This document shows, piece by piece, positions 15,864 through 26,333 of a DNA stretch of 64,000 bases (the first letter of the stretch is position 1; each line of letters opens with the position of its first letter). A program made the position numbers and the translations under genes. Where the stretch lies: positions 1 through 64,000 of the forward strand of contig JABFRU010000018.1 of the NCBI GenBank assembly GCA_013140985.1, given 5' to 3'. The notes under the pieces were generated by a model. That model saw only the letters and a list, made by a program, of their open reading frames with translations. It was not told the DNA's origin and did not search any database. This DNA is from Chitinophagaceae bacterium (GTDB lineage Bacteria; Bacteroidota; Bacteroidia; Chitinophagales; Chitinophagaceae).

Positions 15864-17741
15864 TCAGCGGCGGTTCTTCTTTTGTGCTTCTTTCATTTTT
15901 TTCTGTTGTTCCTGCATTTGTTCCATCCGCTCCTGCCACTTGGACTTTGTTTTAGGTTTTTTCCTGTTCTCCTCTATTTTGGCTAATATTTTATTATGAT
16001 CAATAATATAGTTCTGTATCACATATTGCAATATAAGTGTGATAAGATTAGATACAGTATAATACCATGTGAGGCCCGACGGAAGCCTGTTGAAAAAGAA
16101 TAACAGGAAAACAGGGAAAATATAAGGCATGTATTTAAGTACCGGGTTACTTTGATCGGGTGTCATACTCATGCTATACCATGAGATAAGGAAACTGGTG
16201 GCGCAGGCTGTTATATTAAACAAACTAAGATGACTTCCCAATAAAGGAATATGAAAACCAAACTTTATCGGGTCATCAAATGCAGCGAGGTCATTTGCCC
16301 AAAGAAAGGAAGCGCCACGCAGATCTACTTCTGAGTTAAAGAAGCTAAATAAGGCAAAGAATATTGGTATCTGCAATAAAGCAGGGATACAACCACCCAG
16401 TGGATTTACACCGGCTTCCCGGAACAGTTTCATTTGCTCCATACTCATCGCCTGCCTGTCATTGCCAAATTTATCCTTCAGTGCTGCGATCTCCGGACGC
16501 AATGCTTTCATCTTAGCACCACTTAAATAACTTTTATAAGTAAGCGGGGAAATCAGCAAACGTATAATAATGGTAAGCAGCAAGATGGCAATACCAAAAT
16601 TGCCGCCTGAGATGCTTTTCATGAGGTCAAAAACAGGAAGGATCAGGAATTTATTCAATGGACGAACAAATGAATAGATCCCCTGCCCAAGGTTTATGAT
16701 CTTCTCAAATTTCATTCCGTAACCCTTCAGGATATGATAATCGGAGGGCCCGTAATAAATACTGAAAGGCACTTCACCTGCCGCTGATACCGATAACTTC
16801 ATAGTAGTTGAGGATTGGACTACTTTTTTTGCTGAATCAGCCGGGCTGGTCCATACCATTTTCCCTGAAGAAAAATTATCTCTTGCTATCAAAGCTCCAA
16901 AAAAGAAACGCTGTCTTACACCGATCCATTTCGTTGATTCATTGAACTCCTTACTGTTTCTTCTGCCGATCGTATGATAATCAAAACTGCCGTCTTTCAC
17001 ATAACCAACCTGTGTATTTTGCCGTTCGTATGAAATATCTGATTCCTGCTGTGCGGCGGCATATTGCCAGGTAAGGTTCATTTCTCCTCTATCAAATAAA
17101 CGATTAGCGCCAACAGCTTTCACATTAAAGTCTATCATGTAATCATCCTTCTTCACAATAAATTCATGTGTGATGGAAGTTGTACTGTCGCCGGTTAAAG
17201 TGTAAGATATTTTTTTGCTCCCGTCTGCATTCGAAACAGTATCAAGTTTGCCAAAGATCTGGTCGCCACTTTCTACACTTCCGCTATTGGCCGCCTGACC
17301 GGAATTAATTCTATAACTGATTTTATCGAAATCAGAGCCGGCCAATCTTACCCAATTACTATCCTGCCCTTTGTAATTTTTTAGTTCTACCCTCTTTATC
17401 TGTCCTCCCCTGTTGGTAAAAGTTATCCGCATCAATTGGTTGTCAATCGCAATAGTTTTTTCAACAGAGTCACCTGCCGGCTTAAATACACTGGTGTTAA
17501 CTCTTGTCAATTTTGCTATTGAATCCTGCGCCCGGGCAATGGAATCTCTTTTTGGATTTTTTACAAGGTCGAGTGAATCCCGGTACAATGAATCCTTTAC
17601 AAATTTTTCTCTATCCAGTTTTGCTTGCTCCGCGTTGAATTGCCGGGTTTTTTGAGCTGATTTGCTTGTGTAAATAAAATAGCCAATAAACAATGCTCCC
17701 AGAATTAAAAAACCCAGGACGGTATTACGATCAAACTTCAT
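15864..17741 (-). CDS. yidC: membrane protein insertase YidC
   Basis: 625 residues. N-terminal membrane helix (NTVLGFLILGALFIGYFIYT, about 5-25), a large periplasmic domain (about 60-355), then the conserved five-helix insertase core (GNFGIAILLLTIIIRLLISPL around 380-400; MKALRPEIAALKDKFGNDRQAMSMEQMKLFREAGVNPLGGC; later LTWYYTVSNLITLILQYVIQ). The C-terminal tail is very basic (KSKWQERMEQMQEQQKK...), which in long-tailed YidC proteins binds ribosomes. It inserts and folds inner-membrane proteins with or without Sec. Downstream of pyrG, with its own promoter box. Confidence 0.97.
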   Translation of the reverse strand: MKFDRNTVLGFLILGALFIGYFIYTSKSAQKTRQFNAEQAKLDREKFVKDSLYRDSLDLVKNPKRDSIARAQDSIAKLTRVNTSVFKPAGDSVEKTIAIDNQLMRITFTNRGGQIKRVELKNYKGQDSNWVRLAGSDFDKISYRINSGQAANSGSVESGDQIFGKLDTVSNADGSKKISYTLTGDSTTSITHEFIVKKDDYMIDFNVKAVGANRLFDRGEMNLTWQYAAAQQESDISYERQNTQVGYVKDGSFDYHTIGRRNSKEFNESTKWIGVRQRFFFGALIARDNFSSGKMVWTSPADSAKKVVQSSTTMKLSVSAAGEVPFSIYYGPSDYHILKGYGMKFEKIINLGQGIYSFVRPLNKFLILPVFDLMKSISGGNFGIAILLLTIIIRLLISPLTYKSYLSGAKMKALRPEIAALKDKFGNDRQAMSMEQMKLFREAGVNPLGGCIPALLQIPIFFALFSFFNSEVDLRGASFLWANDLAAFDDPIKFGFHIPLLGSHLSLFNITACATSFLISWYSMSMTPDQSNPVLKYMPYIFPVFLLFFFNRLPSGLTWYYTVSNLITLILQYVIQNYIIDHNKILAKIEENRKKPKTKSKWQERMEQMQEQQKKMKEAQKKNRR

Positions 17742-17764
17742 TAGGTGTAAAAATTTAAAGACGG

Positions 17765-17772
17765 CAAAGATA
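17765..17772 (-). promoter_or_regulatory. Bacteroidota -7 box TATCTTTG of yidC
   Basis: Perfect TAnnTTTG match on the minus strand, 23 bases upstream of the yidC ATG. Confidence 0.6.
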
Positions 17773-17783
17773 GGGTAAACAGG

Positions 17784-17907
17784 GAAGCTGCTGGCTACTA
17801 GCTTTTAGCTGCTAGCTGGTCGTTTATATACGAAATGACTGACAGAATTGTAGATTTCACCCAATCACGCAAGAGCTAAAAGCTTATGGCTTGAAGCCAG
17901 CGGCTTC
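17784..17907. repeat. intergenic inverted repeat between pyrG and yidC
   Basis: Arm 17784-17810 (GAAGCTGCTGGCTAC...AGCTTTTAGCT) pairs with arm 17874-17907 with one small gap. The right arm ends one base before the pyrG stop codon. It may terminate pyrG. The TAGCTTTTAGCTGCTAGCT words are typical of dispersed intergenic repeats. Confidence 0.6.
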
Positions 17908-17908
17908 C

Positions 17909-19567
<1,659 letters not shown>

Positions 19568-19655
19568 TTATTTGTTTAAGCAGTTTCTAAAAAATGATCT
19601 GTTGAAAAATTTTAGTCGGAACGACCAACATCGGAAAAAATTCCGGGAGGTCATG

Positions 19656-19663
19656 CAAAGCTA
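19656..19663 (-). promoter_or_regulatory. Bacteroidota -7 box TAGCTTTG of pyrG
   Basis: Perfect TAnnTTTG match on the minus strand, about 97 bases before the pyrG ATG. The leader (19559-19650) contains small inverted repeats (GGTCGTTCC / GGAACGACC-like words), but I see no recognisable attenuator. Confidence 0.45.
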
Positions 19664-19765
19664 AGTGATATTTCCTTCATAGAAAATCGTAAAACCATCT
19701 TTGTGGAAAAAACTCAGATCAACCGGTTGAGCAGGTACTATTTTGTGTACAGTATCTGGAAAAAC

Positions 19766-20152
19766 CTACCGTGACAGATCATCAAGCCTTTTAACGATGA
19801 TCCTGCATCCCCCTGCAGGTACACTATCCTCTTCCCTGCCCCATGGATTCATTTTATCAATAACAAGCTTGAGATTTTTAATATATAACGGGTCGAAAGA
19901 ACTCCCAAAGTGATAAGTTGAATCCTTCATCTTTACGGTAAGGTCACAATAAGGTCTTTCGCCCCCGTTATCTGCCATCCATTTTCGGCCACAACCGCCA
20001 TTGGTAATCGTCATTCCCAATTCACTAATACTTGCAGATTGTTTACTCCCGATCACCAAAATTTTCTCTGTAAATCTTTCTGGAGGATGCATACATCCGG
20101 CCGCTGCATTGAGGAGCATTCCGGAAAAGAGATATATGTCCTTAAGCTTCAT
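19766..20152 (-). CDS. small putative lipoprotein, hypothetical
   Basis: 128 residues. The N-terminus (MKLKDIYLFSGMLLNAAAGCMHPPE) is a short signal peptide with a lipobox-like AAGC, Cys at residue 20. The mature part contains three further Cys residues (GGCGRKW, PYCDL, GGCRII). No family recognised. Its start faces the amidohydrolase gene at 20193 across only 40 bases, so the two divergent promoters must overlap. Confidence 0.65.
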   Translation of the reverse strand: MKLKDIYLFSGMLLNAAAGCMHPPERFTEKILVIGSKQSASISELGMTITNGGCGRKWMADNGGERPYCDLTVKMKDSTYHFGSSFDPLYIKNLKLVIDKMNPWGREEDSVPAGGCRIIVKRLDDLSR

Positions 20153-20192
20153 ACTTTAAATTACACTATTTTAGTATTTCAACTGCCCCGAT

Positions 20193-21479
20193 ATGAAAAA
20201 ATTGCTTTTTACCTTAACCTGTTTTTGTTTTGTGATCGTTTCTTCTGCACAAAAAACATATATATGGTGTGGCACTTTGATAGATGGCATATCAAATGAA
20301 GCTAAAACCAATATGACCATTGTAATTGAAAAAAATAAGATCAGCGCTGTTGAAAATGGTTTTTCAACAGCAGGAACTGCTGATAAAACCATTGATCTGA
20401 AAACAAAAACAGTTACCCCCGGCTGGATAGATATGCATGTACACATGGAGCATGAGACCAATCCCAACCGATACATGGAAACGTTCACATTCAATCCTGC
20501 CGATTATGCATTTCAATCTGTAAAATTTTCTGAAGTTACTTTACTGACAGGCTTTACAACGGTAAGAGACCTCGGCGGTACAGGCGTAAATATTTCTTTG
20601 CGCAATGCGATCAATAAAGGTTTGATAAAAGGCCCGAGAGTTTATACTGCCGGGAAATCTATTGCCACAACAGGAGGACATGCTGATCCAACCAATGGAT
20701 ACAAAAAAGATCTGATGGGTGATCCCGGACCCACACAAGGTGTAGCCAATGGCGTTGATGAATGCAGGGAGGCAGTTCGTCAGCGTTATAAAGATGGCAG
20801 CGACCTGATCAAGATAACAGCTACCGGCGGCGTATTAAGTGTGGCAAAAAGTGCCAGCAATCCGCAGTTCATGGAAGATGAAGTGAAAGCCATTGTAGAA
20901 ACGGCAAAGGATTACGGGTTTAAAGTAGCGGTACATGCACATGGTGCAGAAGGAATGAAAAGGGCCATCCGTGCCGGTGTGAATTCCATTGAACATGGAA
21001 CTTATATGGATGATGAAGCCATTGCATTGTTCAAACAATATGGAACCTGGTATGTGCCTACTCTTACTGCAGGTGCAGCCGTAGCTGATTCTGCAAAGAA
21101 ACCGGGTTACTATCCCGAACTGGTAATTCCAAAAGCATTAGAAATAGGACCAAAGATCAAAGCAACTTTTGCGAAAGCATATAAAGAAGGCGTAAAGATC
21201 GCATTTGGTACCGATGCCGGGGTATTCAAACATGGAATGAACTGGCTGGAATTTGTAAAAATGATCGAAGCGGGAATGACAGCCATGGATGCTATCAAAT
21301 CAGCGACAATTAATGCAGCTGACTTGTTGGGAGAAAAAGATAACCTCGGCAGTATTGAAGTGGGTAAATGGGCGGATATTGTTGCAGTGGATGGTGATCC
21401 GCTGAAAGATTCACAGGTTTTTGGCAAAGTGATATTTGTGATGAAGAATGGGGTAGTGTATAAAACCCCAAACCCTTAA
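20193..21479 (+). CDS. secreted amidohydrolase (imidazolonepropionase/Xaa-Pro-type dipeptidase subgroup)
   Basis: 428 residues. Signal peptide at 1-20, then a metal-dependent hydrolase barrel. Metal ligands visible: DMHVHME (HxH, near residue 87), LIKITATGG (carboxylated Lys candidate, near 209), VAVHAHGAEG, SIEHGTYMD, and AFGTDAGVF with the catalytic Asp (near 345). The C-terminal strand WADIVAVDGDPL is typical. Secreted relatives in Bacteroidota and Xanthomonadales cleave dipeptides such as Xaa-Arg or Xaa-Pro. The substrate cannot be fixed from sequence. Convergent with hldD, six bases apart. Confidence 0.88.
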   Translation: MKKLLFTLTCFCFVIVSSAQKTYIWCGTLIDGISNEAKTNMTIVIEKNKISAVENGFSTAGTADKTIDLKTKTVTPGWIDMHVHMEHETNPNRYMETFTFNPADYAFQSVKFSEVTLLTGFTTVRDLGGTGVNISLRNAINKGLIKGPRVYTAGKSIATTGGHADPTNGYKKDLMGDPGPTQGVANGVDECREAVRQRYKDGSDLIKITATGGVLSVAKSASNPQFMEDEVKAIVETAKDYGFKVAVHAHGAEGMKRAIRAGVNSIEHGTYMDDEAIALFKQYGTWYVPTLTAGAAVADSAKKPGYYPELVIPKALEIGPKIKATFAKAYKEGVKIAFGTDAGVFKHGMNWLEFVKMIEAGMTAMDAIKSATINAADLLGEKDNLGSIEVGKWADIVAVDGDPLKDSQVFGKVIFVMKNGVVYKTPNP

Positions 21480-21485
21480 AGGAGA

Positions 21486-22487
21486 TCAATAGAATTTTTT
21501 CTTAGAAAGGAAGTTTGTTACATAATCACTGACCCCGTTTTCCAAAGAATAAAATTCCTCCGCATATCCTGCTTCTCTCAACTTCGCCATATCCGCTTCG
21601 GTGAAGTATTGATACTTATCTCTTATATCTTCAGGCATGTCGATATATTCAATAATTGATTCTTTATTCATCGCAGTAAAGGTTGCGTTCGCCAGGTCAT
21701 TAAAACTTCTTGCCTTTCCTGTTCCTAAATTGTAAAGTCCGTTCTTGTCCATTGTCCATTGTCCATTGACCATTGCCTTCATCAGCCAATAACAAACCTT
21801 CGCTACATCTTCCACATAAATAAAATCCCGGAGCTGTTCGCCATCTTTAAAATCCGGGCGATGAGACTTGAATAATTTTATTTTCCCTGTTTTCTTTATT
21901 TGATTGTATCCATGAAATATCATGCTGGTCATCCTTGCTTTATGATATTCATTTGGACCATATACATTGAAAAATTTTAATCCCGTCCAAAATGATGACG
22001 ACTCCTTAGTTTGATTCAACAACCATTTGTCAAATTCATTCTTGGAAACCCCATACGGATTGAGTGGCTGTAATTTCTCAACAATATCATGATCGTCTTT
22101 ATATCCAAACTCACCGGCCCCATAAGTAGCCGCAGACGAAGCATAGACCAATGGAATATTTTTCGCAACACAATAGTTCCATATTTTTTTTGAATATTCC
22201 ACATTCAATTTTTCATGAATGGAATAATCAAATTCGGTGGTATCAGTTCTTGCCCCCAAATGAAATACAAAATCGATTGGCGGATCGTTCTGCTCCAGCC
22301 AATCAAACAATTCTTCCCGCTCTATTTTATCAGTAAACTTTTTTGAATCAAAATTGAACCATTTGTCTTCGTCACTAAAATCATCTGCGATGATAATGTC
22401 CTCATATCCTTTCGAATTCAAATAGCCAAGCAGATAGCTCCCGATAAAACCTGCCGCACCTGTGATGAGTATTTTTTTTGAAAGCAT
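21486..22487 (-). CDS. hldD: ADP-L-glycero-D-manno-heptose 6-epimerase
   Basis: 333 residues, extended SDR. It inverts C6 of ADP-heptose for the LPS inner core. Seen: KKILITGAAGFIGSYLLGYL (NAD/NADP loop), FHLGARTDTTEFD, YASSAATYGAG with the catalytic Ser, NPYGVSKNEFD with the Tyr-Lys pair, FFNVYGPNEYHKARMTS and RDFIYVEDVAK. Odd: between CYWLMKA and GLYNLGTGKA there is a stretch (MVNGQWTMDKN) encoded by tandem copies of the word GGACAATGG, absent from the usual family alignment as I know it. It looks like an in-frame repeat insertion in a surface loop. Confidence 0.92.
   Translation of the reverse strand: MLSKKILITGAAGFIGSYLLGYLNSKGYEDIIIADDFSDEDKWFNFDSKKFTDKIEREELFDWLEQNDPPIDFVFHLGARTDTTEFDYSIHEKLNVEYSKKIWNYCVAKNIPLVYASSAATYGAGEFGYKDDHDIVEKLQPLNPYGVSKNEFDKWLLNQTKESSSFWTGLKFFNVYGPNEYHKARMTSMIFHGYNQIKKTGKIKLFKSHRPDFKDGEQLRDFIYVEDVAKVCYWLMKAMVNGQWTMDKNGLYNLGTGKARSFNDLANATFTAMNKESIIEYIDMPEDIRDKYQYFTEADMAKLREAGYAEEFYSLENGVSDYVTNFLSKKKFY
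21744..21776. repeat. word-like tandem repeat inside hldD
   Basis: On the + strand the word TTGTCCA(TTG) is repeated (TTGTCCATTG, GTCCATTG, ACCATTG). It encodes residues VNGQWTMDK of HldD. The same kind of repeat is usually intergenic in Bacteroidota. Confidence 0.6.
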
Positions 22488-22494
22488 AAACTGT

Positions 22495-22548
22495 ATGTGA
22501 GATTAAGGTTGAGGTTAAGGCCAACCCTTAATCTCAACTTGAGCCTTT
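22495..22548. repeat. intergenic inverted repeat between purL and hldD
   Basis: GAGATTAAGGTTGAGGTTAAGG pairs imperfectly with CCTTAATCTCAACTTGAG. It fills the 63 bases between the hldD start and the purL stop. Probably a terminator for purL or a dispersed repeat. Confidence 0.5.
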
Positions 22549-22550
22549 TC

Positions 22551-24782
22551 TCAAATAGAACTCAAAGCCGAGCCGGCTTCTTCTTTTGATAAATAATTTT
22601 CAATTGATGTATCATATTTTTCCTTCCACCAGTCAATGGTTCCCCAGAAATCACCATCCACCACCATTTCACCGCTGCTCACCACACCAATTTTTTCAAA
22701 AGGATGATCACCCAATGCGGACTCAAACTCTTTTACATTATCCAGCATTACACTTACGAGTACCCTGCTTTGTCCTTCACCAAATAAGAACGCATCTTTT
22801 CTTATTACGCTGCTTGTGCTGATCGAAAATCCGAGATCATTATTGAAGCCGCTTTCACATAAGGTAACAAACAAACCTCCTTCACTTACATCATGTGCCG
22901 ACTGGATCATTTTTTGAGAGATCAGTTCAGTAATCTTTTGATGAAGCCTGTATTCATCTTCCAGTTCAAAATGTGGTGCCGGTGAAAAATCTATTCCTTT
23001 TATTTTACTAATGTATTGCGAAGAAGCAATATCGTTGGTTGATATTCCCACTATATATAATACATCCCCTTCCTCTTTAAAATCCAATGTCATTTTATCA
23101 TTGATATTATCCAATAAACCAACCATGCCTATTGTTGGAGTTGGATAAACAGGCCCATCAGGATTTTGGTTATAAAAACTCACATTACCCCCTGTAACAG
23201 GTGTATCAAACTTTCGGCAGGCCTCTCCCATTCCCTTTATTGCATGAACGAATTGATAATACACTTCAGGATCGTATGGATTACCGAAGTTGAGACAATT
23301 GGTAACACCCAATGGCTGACCACCGCTGCAAACAATATTTCTTGCCGCCTCACTTACAGCGATCATCGTCCCTTTATAAGGATCGGCATATACATAACGG
23401 CTGTTGCAATCGGTAGTAATAGCAATTCCTTTTTTCGTTCCTTTTACTAATACCACCGGCGCATCAGTAGGTGCATTGGTAGAAGAATTATTCGTTCCTA
23501 CCATGCTGTCATACTGATCGTATATCCATTTTTTTGATGCGATAGAAGGAAGCTGGATAATTTTCTCCGCTACTTCTTTCAGATCTTTTGGAACAGGAAC
23601 AGAAGCAGCATTGAACTTTTTTATTTCAGCAAAATAGCCCGGCTCTTTATACTCTCTATCATATTGTGGAGCGCCGCCGCCTAATACCAACTCATGTGCC
23701 GGTAATGATGCTTCCAATTCTCCCTGCATATAAAAATTCAAAATGCCATCACCGGTTACTTCACCGATCACTGAACAAGGCAGATCCCATTTGGAAAATA
23801 GCTGCACCACTTCATCCTCTCTTCCTTTTTCAGCAACGAGTAACATTCTTTCCTGGCTTTCACTCAGCAACAGTTCCCATGCCTTCATATTTTTTTGACG
23901 GGCAGGAACTTTATCAAGATCTATTCTCATTCCGGATCCGCCTTTGGCACTCATCTCAGAAGTAGAACAAATGATCCCTGCTGCTCCCATATCCTGCATA
24001 CCCACCACAGCGCCGGTTTGTATCACTTCAAGGCAAGCTTCTAATAATTTCTTTTCCTGGAAAGGATCACCAACTTGTACAGCAGGAAGATCCTGCGCAC
24101 TTTCTTCGGTAATATCTGCCGATGCAAATGAAGCTCCGCCAATTCCATCCTTACCTGTAGCACTACCCACAAATAATACAGGATTGCCAACTCCTTCCGC
24201 TGTTGCAGAAACTGTTTCACCGATCTTTACAATACCAACACTCATTGCATTCACCAATGGATTGGTATGATAACATTGATCAAAATAAATTTCTCCGCCA
24301 ACAGTAGGTACGCCAAAACAATTACCGTAATGCCCGATGCCATGTACAACACCTGATAGTAAATGTTGCGTCTTATCTTCTTCTAAATTTCCAAAACGTA
24401 AAGAGTTGAGTGCCGCAATTGGTCTTGCACCCATGGTGAAAATATCCCTATGAATTCCTCCAACACCTGTGGCTGCTCCCTGGAAAGGTTCGATAGCGGA
24501 AGGATGGTTATGTGATTCAATTTTAAAAACAACACCGAGACCATCACCTATATCCATCAGGCCGGCATTTTCCTCTCCTGCTTTTACCAGCATTTTACCG
24601 CCTTCTCTTGGCAGGGTCTTTAACCATTTTATTGAATTCTTATAACTGCAATGTTCACTCCACATACCCGAGAATGCACAGAGTTCATTAAAGTTGGGAG
24701 TTCGTCCGAGTTTTTGTTTGATGAGTTCAAATTCTTCTGCTGTCAGCCGTAGCTGCTGAGCCGTCTTTACTGTTACTTCCAT
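22551..24782 (-). CDS. purL: phosphoribosylformylglycinamidine synthase II (small PurL)
   Basis: 743 residues, the length of the small PurL that works with separate PurQ and PurS. Converts FGAR to FGAM in purine synthesis with ATP. Seen: NFNELCAFSGMWSEHCSYKNS near the N-terminus (catalytic His of SEHCSY), GENAGLMDIGDGLGVVFKIESHNHPSAIEPFQGAATGVGGI, GGASFASADITEES, a second half-repeat with GVTNCLNFGNPYDPEVYYQ, and SAHDVSEGGLF. Glutaminase domain absent, as expected. The promoter box TAGTTTTG ends four bases before the ATG. Confidence 0.97.
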   Translation of the reverse strand: MEVTVKTAQQLRLTAEEFELIKQKLGRTPNFNELCAFSGMWSEHCSYKNSIKWLKTLPREGGKMLVKAGEENAGLMDIGDGLGVVFKIESHNHPSAIEPFQGAATGVGGIHRDIFTMGARPIAALNSLRFGNLEEDKTQHLLSGVVHGIGHYGNCFGVPTVGGEIYFDQCYHTNPLVNAMSVGIVKIGETVSATAEGVGNPVLFVGSATGKDGIGGASFASADITEESAQDLPAVQVGDPFQEKKLLEACLEVIQTGAVVGMQDMGAAGIICSTSEMSAKGGSGMRIDLDKVPARQKNMKAWELLLSESQERMLLVAEKGREDEVVQLFSKWDLPCSVIGEVTGDGILNFYMQGELEASLPAHELVLGGGAPQYDREYKEPGYFAEIKKFNAASVPVPKDLKEVAEKIIQLPSIASKKWIYDQYDSMVGTNNSSTNAPTDAPVVLVKGTKKGIAITTDCNSRYVYADPYKGTMIAVSEAARNIVCSGGQPLGVTNCLNFGNPYDPEVYYQFVHAIKGMGEACRKFDTPVTGGNVSFYNQNPDGPVYPTPTIGMVGLLDNINDKMTLDFKEEGDVLYIVGISTNDIASSQYISKIKGIDFSPAPHFELEDEYRLHQKITELISQKMIQSAHDVSEGGLFVTLCESGFNNDLGFSISTSSVIRKDAFLFGEGQSRVLVSVMLDNVKEFESALGDHPFEKIGVVSSGEMVVDGDFWGTIDWWKEKYDTSIENYLSKEEAGSALSSI

Positions 24783-24786
24783 GCGG

Positions 24787-24794
24787 CAAAACTA
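24787..24794 (-). promoter_or_regulatory. Bacteroidota -7 box TAGTTTTG of purL
   Basis: Perfect TAnnTTTG match on the minus strand, four bases from the ATG at 24782, so the message should be leaderless. The box sits inside an arm of the inverted repeat 24790-24890. Confidence 0.5.
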
Positions 24795-24888
24795 ATAGAT
24801 AAAACATAATACTTAATAATTGTGAGGCCATTGTCAGTAACTAGGTCCTAACTTTTATCTTTTATCTATTAGTTATTATCTCTTTAAA
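24790..24888. repeat. intergenic inverted repeat upstream of purL
   Basis: AACTAATAGATAAAA (about 24790-24804) is complementary to TTTTATCTATTAGTT (about 24857-24873). The right arm, read in reverse (GATAATAACTAATAGATAAAAG), closely resembles 57701-57725 downstream of sucC, so it belongs to a dispersed family. Confidence 0.6.
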
Positions 24889-24919
24889 ATTCTATTTTGC
24901 GGGATAAAACAATTACTGC

Positions 24920-26194
24920 TTGGAGTACCTCCTGTTTGCTGCCTACCTGATCTCTTTTGCCTGGCTGGTTACCAAAGTAAAATTCTTTACCCGTTCGGGA
25001 TTAAGTCAGTCTCAATTAATCATTCTTTTCCTGGTAAAAATAATGGCAGGGATATTTTATGGCTGGATAGGAATTTACTATGCCGGGCTGGCCCAAATGC
25101 TGGATACCTGGAGCTTTCACACCAATAGCATTGAAGAATATAAATTATTATTCAACAACCCGCATGAATACCTGACCAACCTATTCAATAACCCTTATGG
25201 AAATATAGACAACCCGCTTTACTGGAACGATCTGAAAGGAAATGCATTTATTAAAATGCTTTCAATATTCAACATACTCAGCTTTGGCAACTATTATATC
25301 AATGTGGTCTTTTACTCTTTCTTTAGCCTGTTTGGCCCTATCGCTATTTACAGGGTAATGACAGATGTTCTTCCGGGTAAAAAACTACCCATTCTTTTAG
25401 CCACTTTTCTTATTCCTTCTTTTTTATACTGGACAAGCGGAATACATAAAGAGGGGCTGATCTTTACCGGCATCAGCCTTATTATCTATGCCGTTTATTT
25501 TGGATTGAAAGAAAAAAGATTTGGCTTCAAAAGAATTACCTGTGTTATTGTTGGCCTTTTGCTGCTACTCACATTACGGAATTTTTTGATCGTTATCATT
25601 GTCCCGGCAATAATCGCATGGGTACTGGCAGCCAAAAAACCAAAATACAGCCTGGCGATATTCGGTTCCCTGTATTTAATTTTTATTGTTCTTTTTTTTA
25701 CGGCCCGCTATGTCAATCCACGGTTTGATTTTCCGCAGGCAGTAGTGAATAAACAACAGGAATTCATCAACCTGAAAGGTGGTTCAACGATACCGATGAA
25801 AGAACTGAAACCAAATGCGATCAGTTTTTTACAAAGTACACCACAGGCTTTTACTTTATCAACCATTCGTCCTTATCCCAATGATGTAAAACACATTCTC
25901 TCACTGGCAGCGGCATTAGAAATAAATGCACTGCTTCTGCTATTCATTCTTTTCCTGTTCTTTCACAAAAATGGAATAGCCTCAAGAAATTTTTTACACT
26001 TCTGCCTCTTTTTCTCTTTTACCGTATTACTGGCAATAGGTTTCAGTGTAAATAATCTTGGAGCCATTGTACGATACCGGAGTGTGATCCTTCCTTTCCT
26101 GGTTATTCCGATGATAGCATTGACGGACTGGAAAAGGTTTGGAAGATTATTTATAAATAATATTAAAAAAAATAATAATATTTTTATTTTTTAA
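24920..26194 (+). CDS. polytopic membrane protein, hypothetical
   Basis: 424 residues from a TTG start (MEYLLFAAYLISFAWLVTKV). About nine to eleven hydrophobic helices, including IMAGIFYGWIGIYYAGL, LPILLATFLIPSFLYWTSGI, ITCVIVGLLLLLTLRNFLIVIIVPAIIAW and a C-terminal VLLAIGFSVNNLGAIVRYRSVILPFLVIPMI. A long loop between helices 1 and 3 (residues 60-120) and the late GAIVRYR...P motif recall polymerase/ligase-type membrane proteins of cell-surface polysaccharide pathways, but the similarity is weak. The gene ends in an A/T-rich tail and stands alone. Function not assigned. Confidence 0.75.
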   Translation: MEYLLFAAYLISFAWLVTKVKFFTRSGLSQSQLIILFLVKIMAGIFYGWIGIYYAGLAQMLDTWSFHTNSIEEYKLLFNNPHEYLTNLFNNPYGNIDNPLYWNDLKGNAFIKMLSIFNILSFGNYYINVVFYSFFSLFGPIAIYRVMTDVLPGKKLPILLATFLIPSFLYWTSGIHKEGLIFTGISLIIYAVYFGLKEKRFGFKRITCVIVGLLLLLTLRNFLIVIIVPAIIAWVLAAKKPKYSLAIFGSLYLIFIVLFFTARYVNPRFDFPQAVVNKQQEFINLKGGSTIPMKELKPNAISFLQSTPQAFTLSTIRPYPNDVKHILSLAAALEINALLLLFILFLFFHKNGIASRNFLHFCLFFSFTVLLAIGFSVNNLGAIVRYRSVILPFLVIPMIALTDWKRFGRLFINNIKKNNNIFIF

Positions 26195-26333
26195 TTATTC
26201 CCTGAATAATTACATATAATTTCTCTAAAAGATCACATTTTTTCCACACAAGCACACAAATTTTCATGTTTTCTAAAATAAAATTGGGTTTTCATAGCCA
26301 AAGGCCTTTGCTTTGCAAAAAAATTATTTACCC

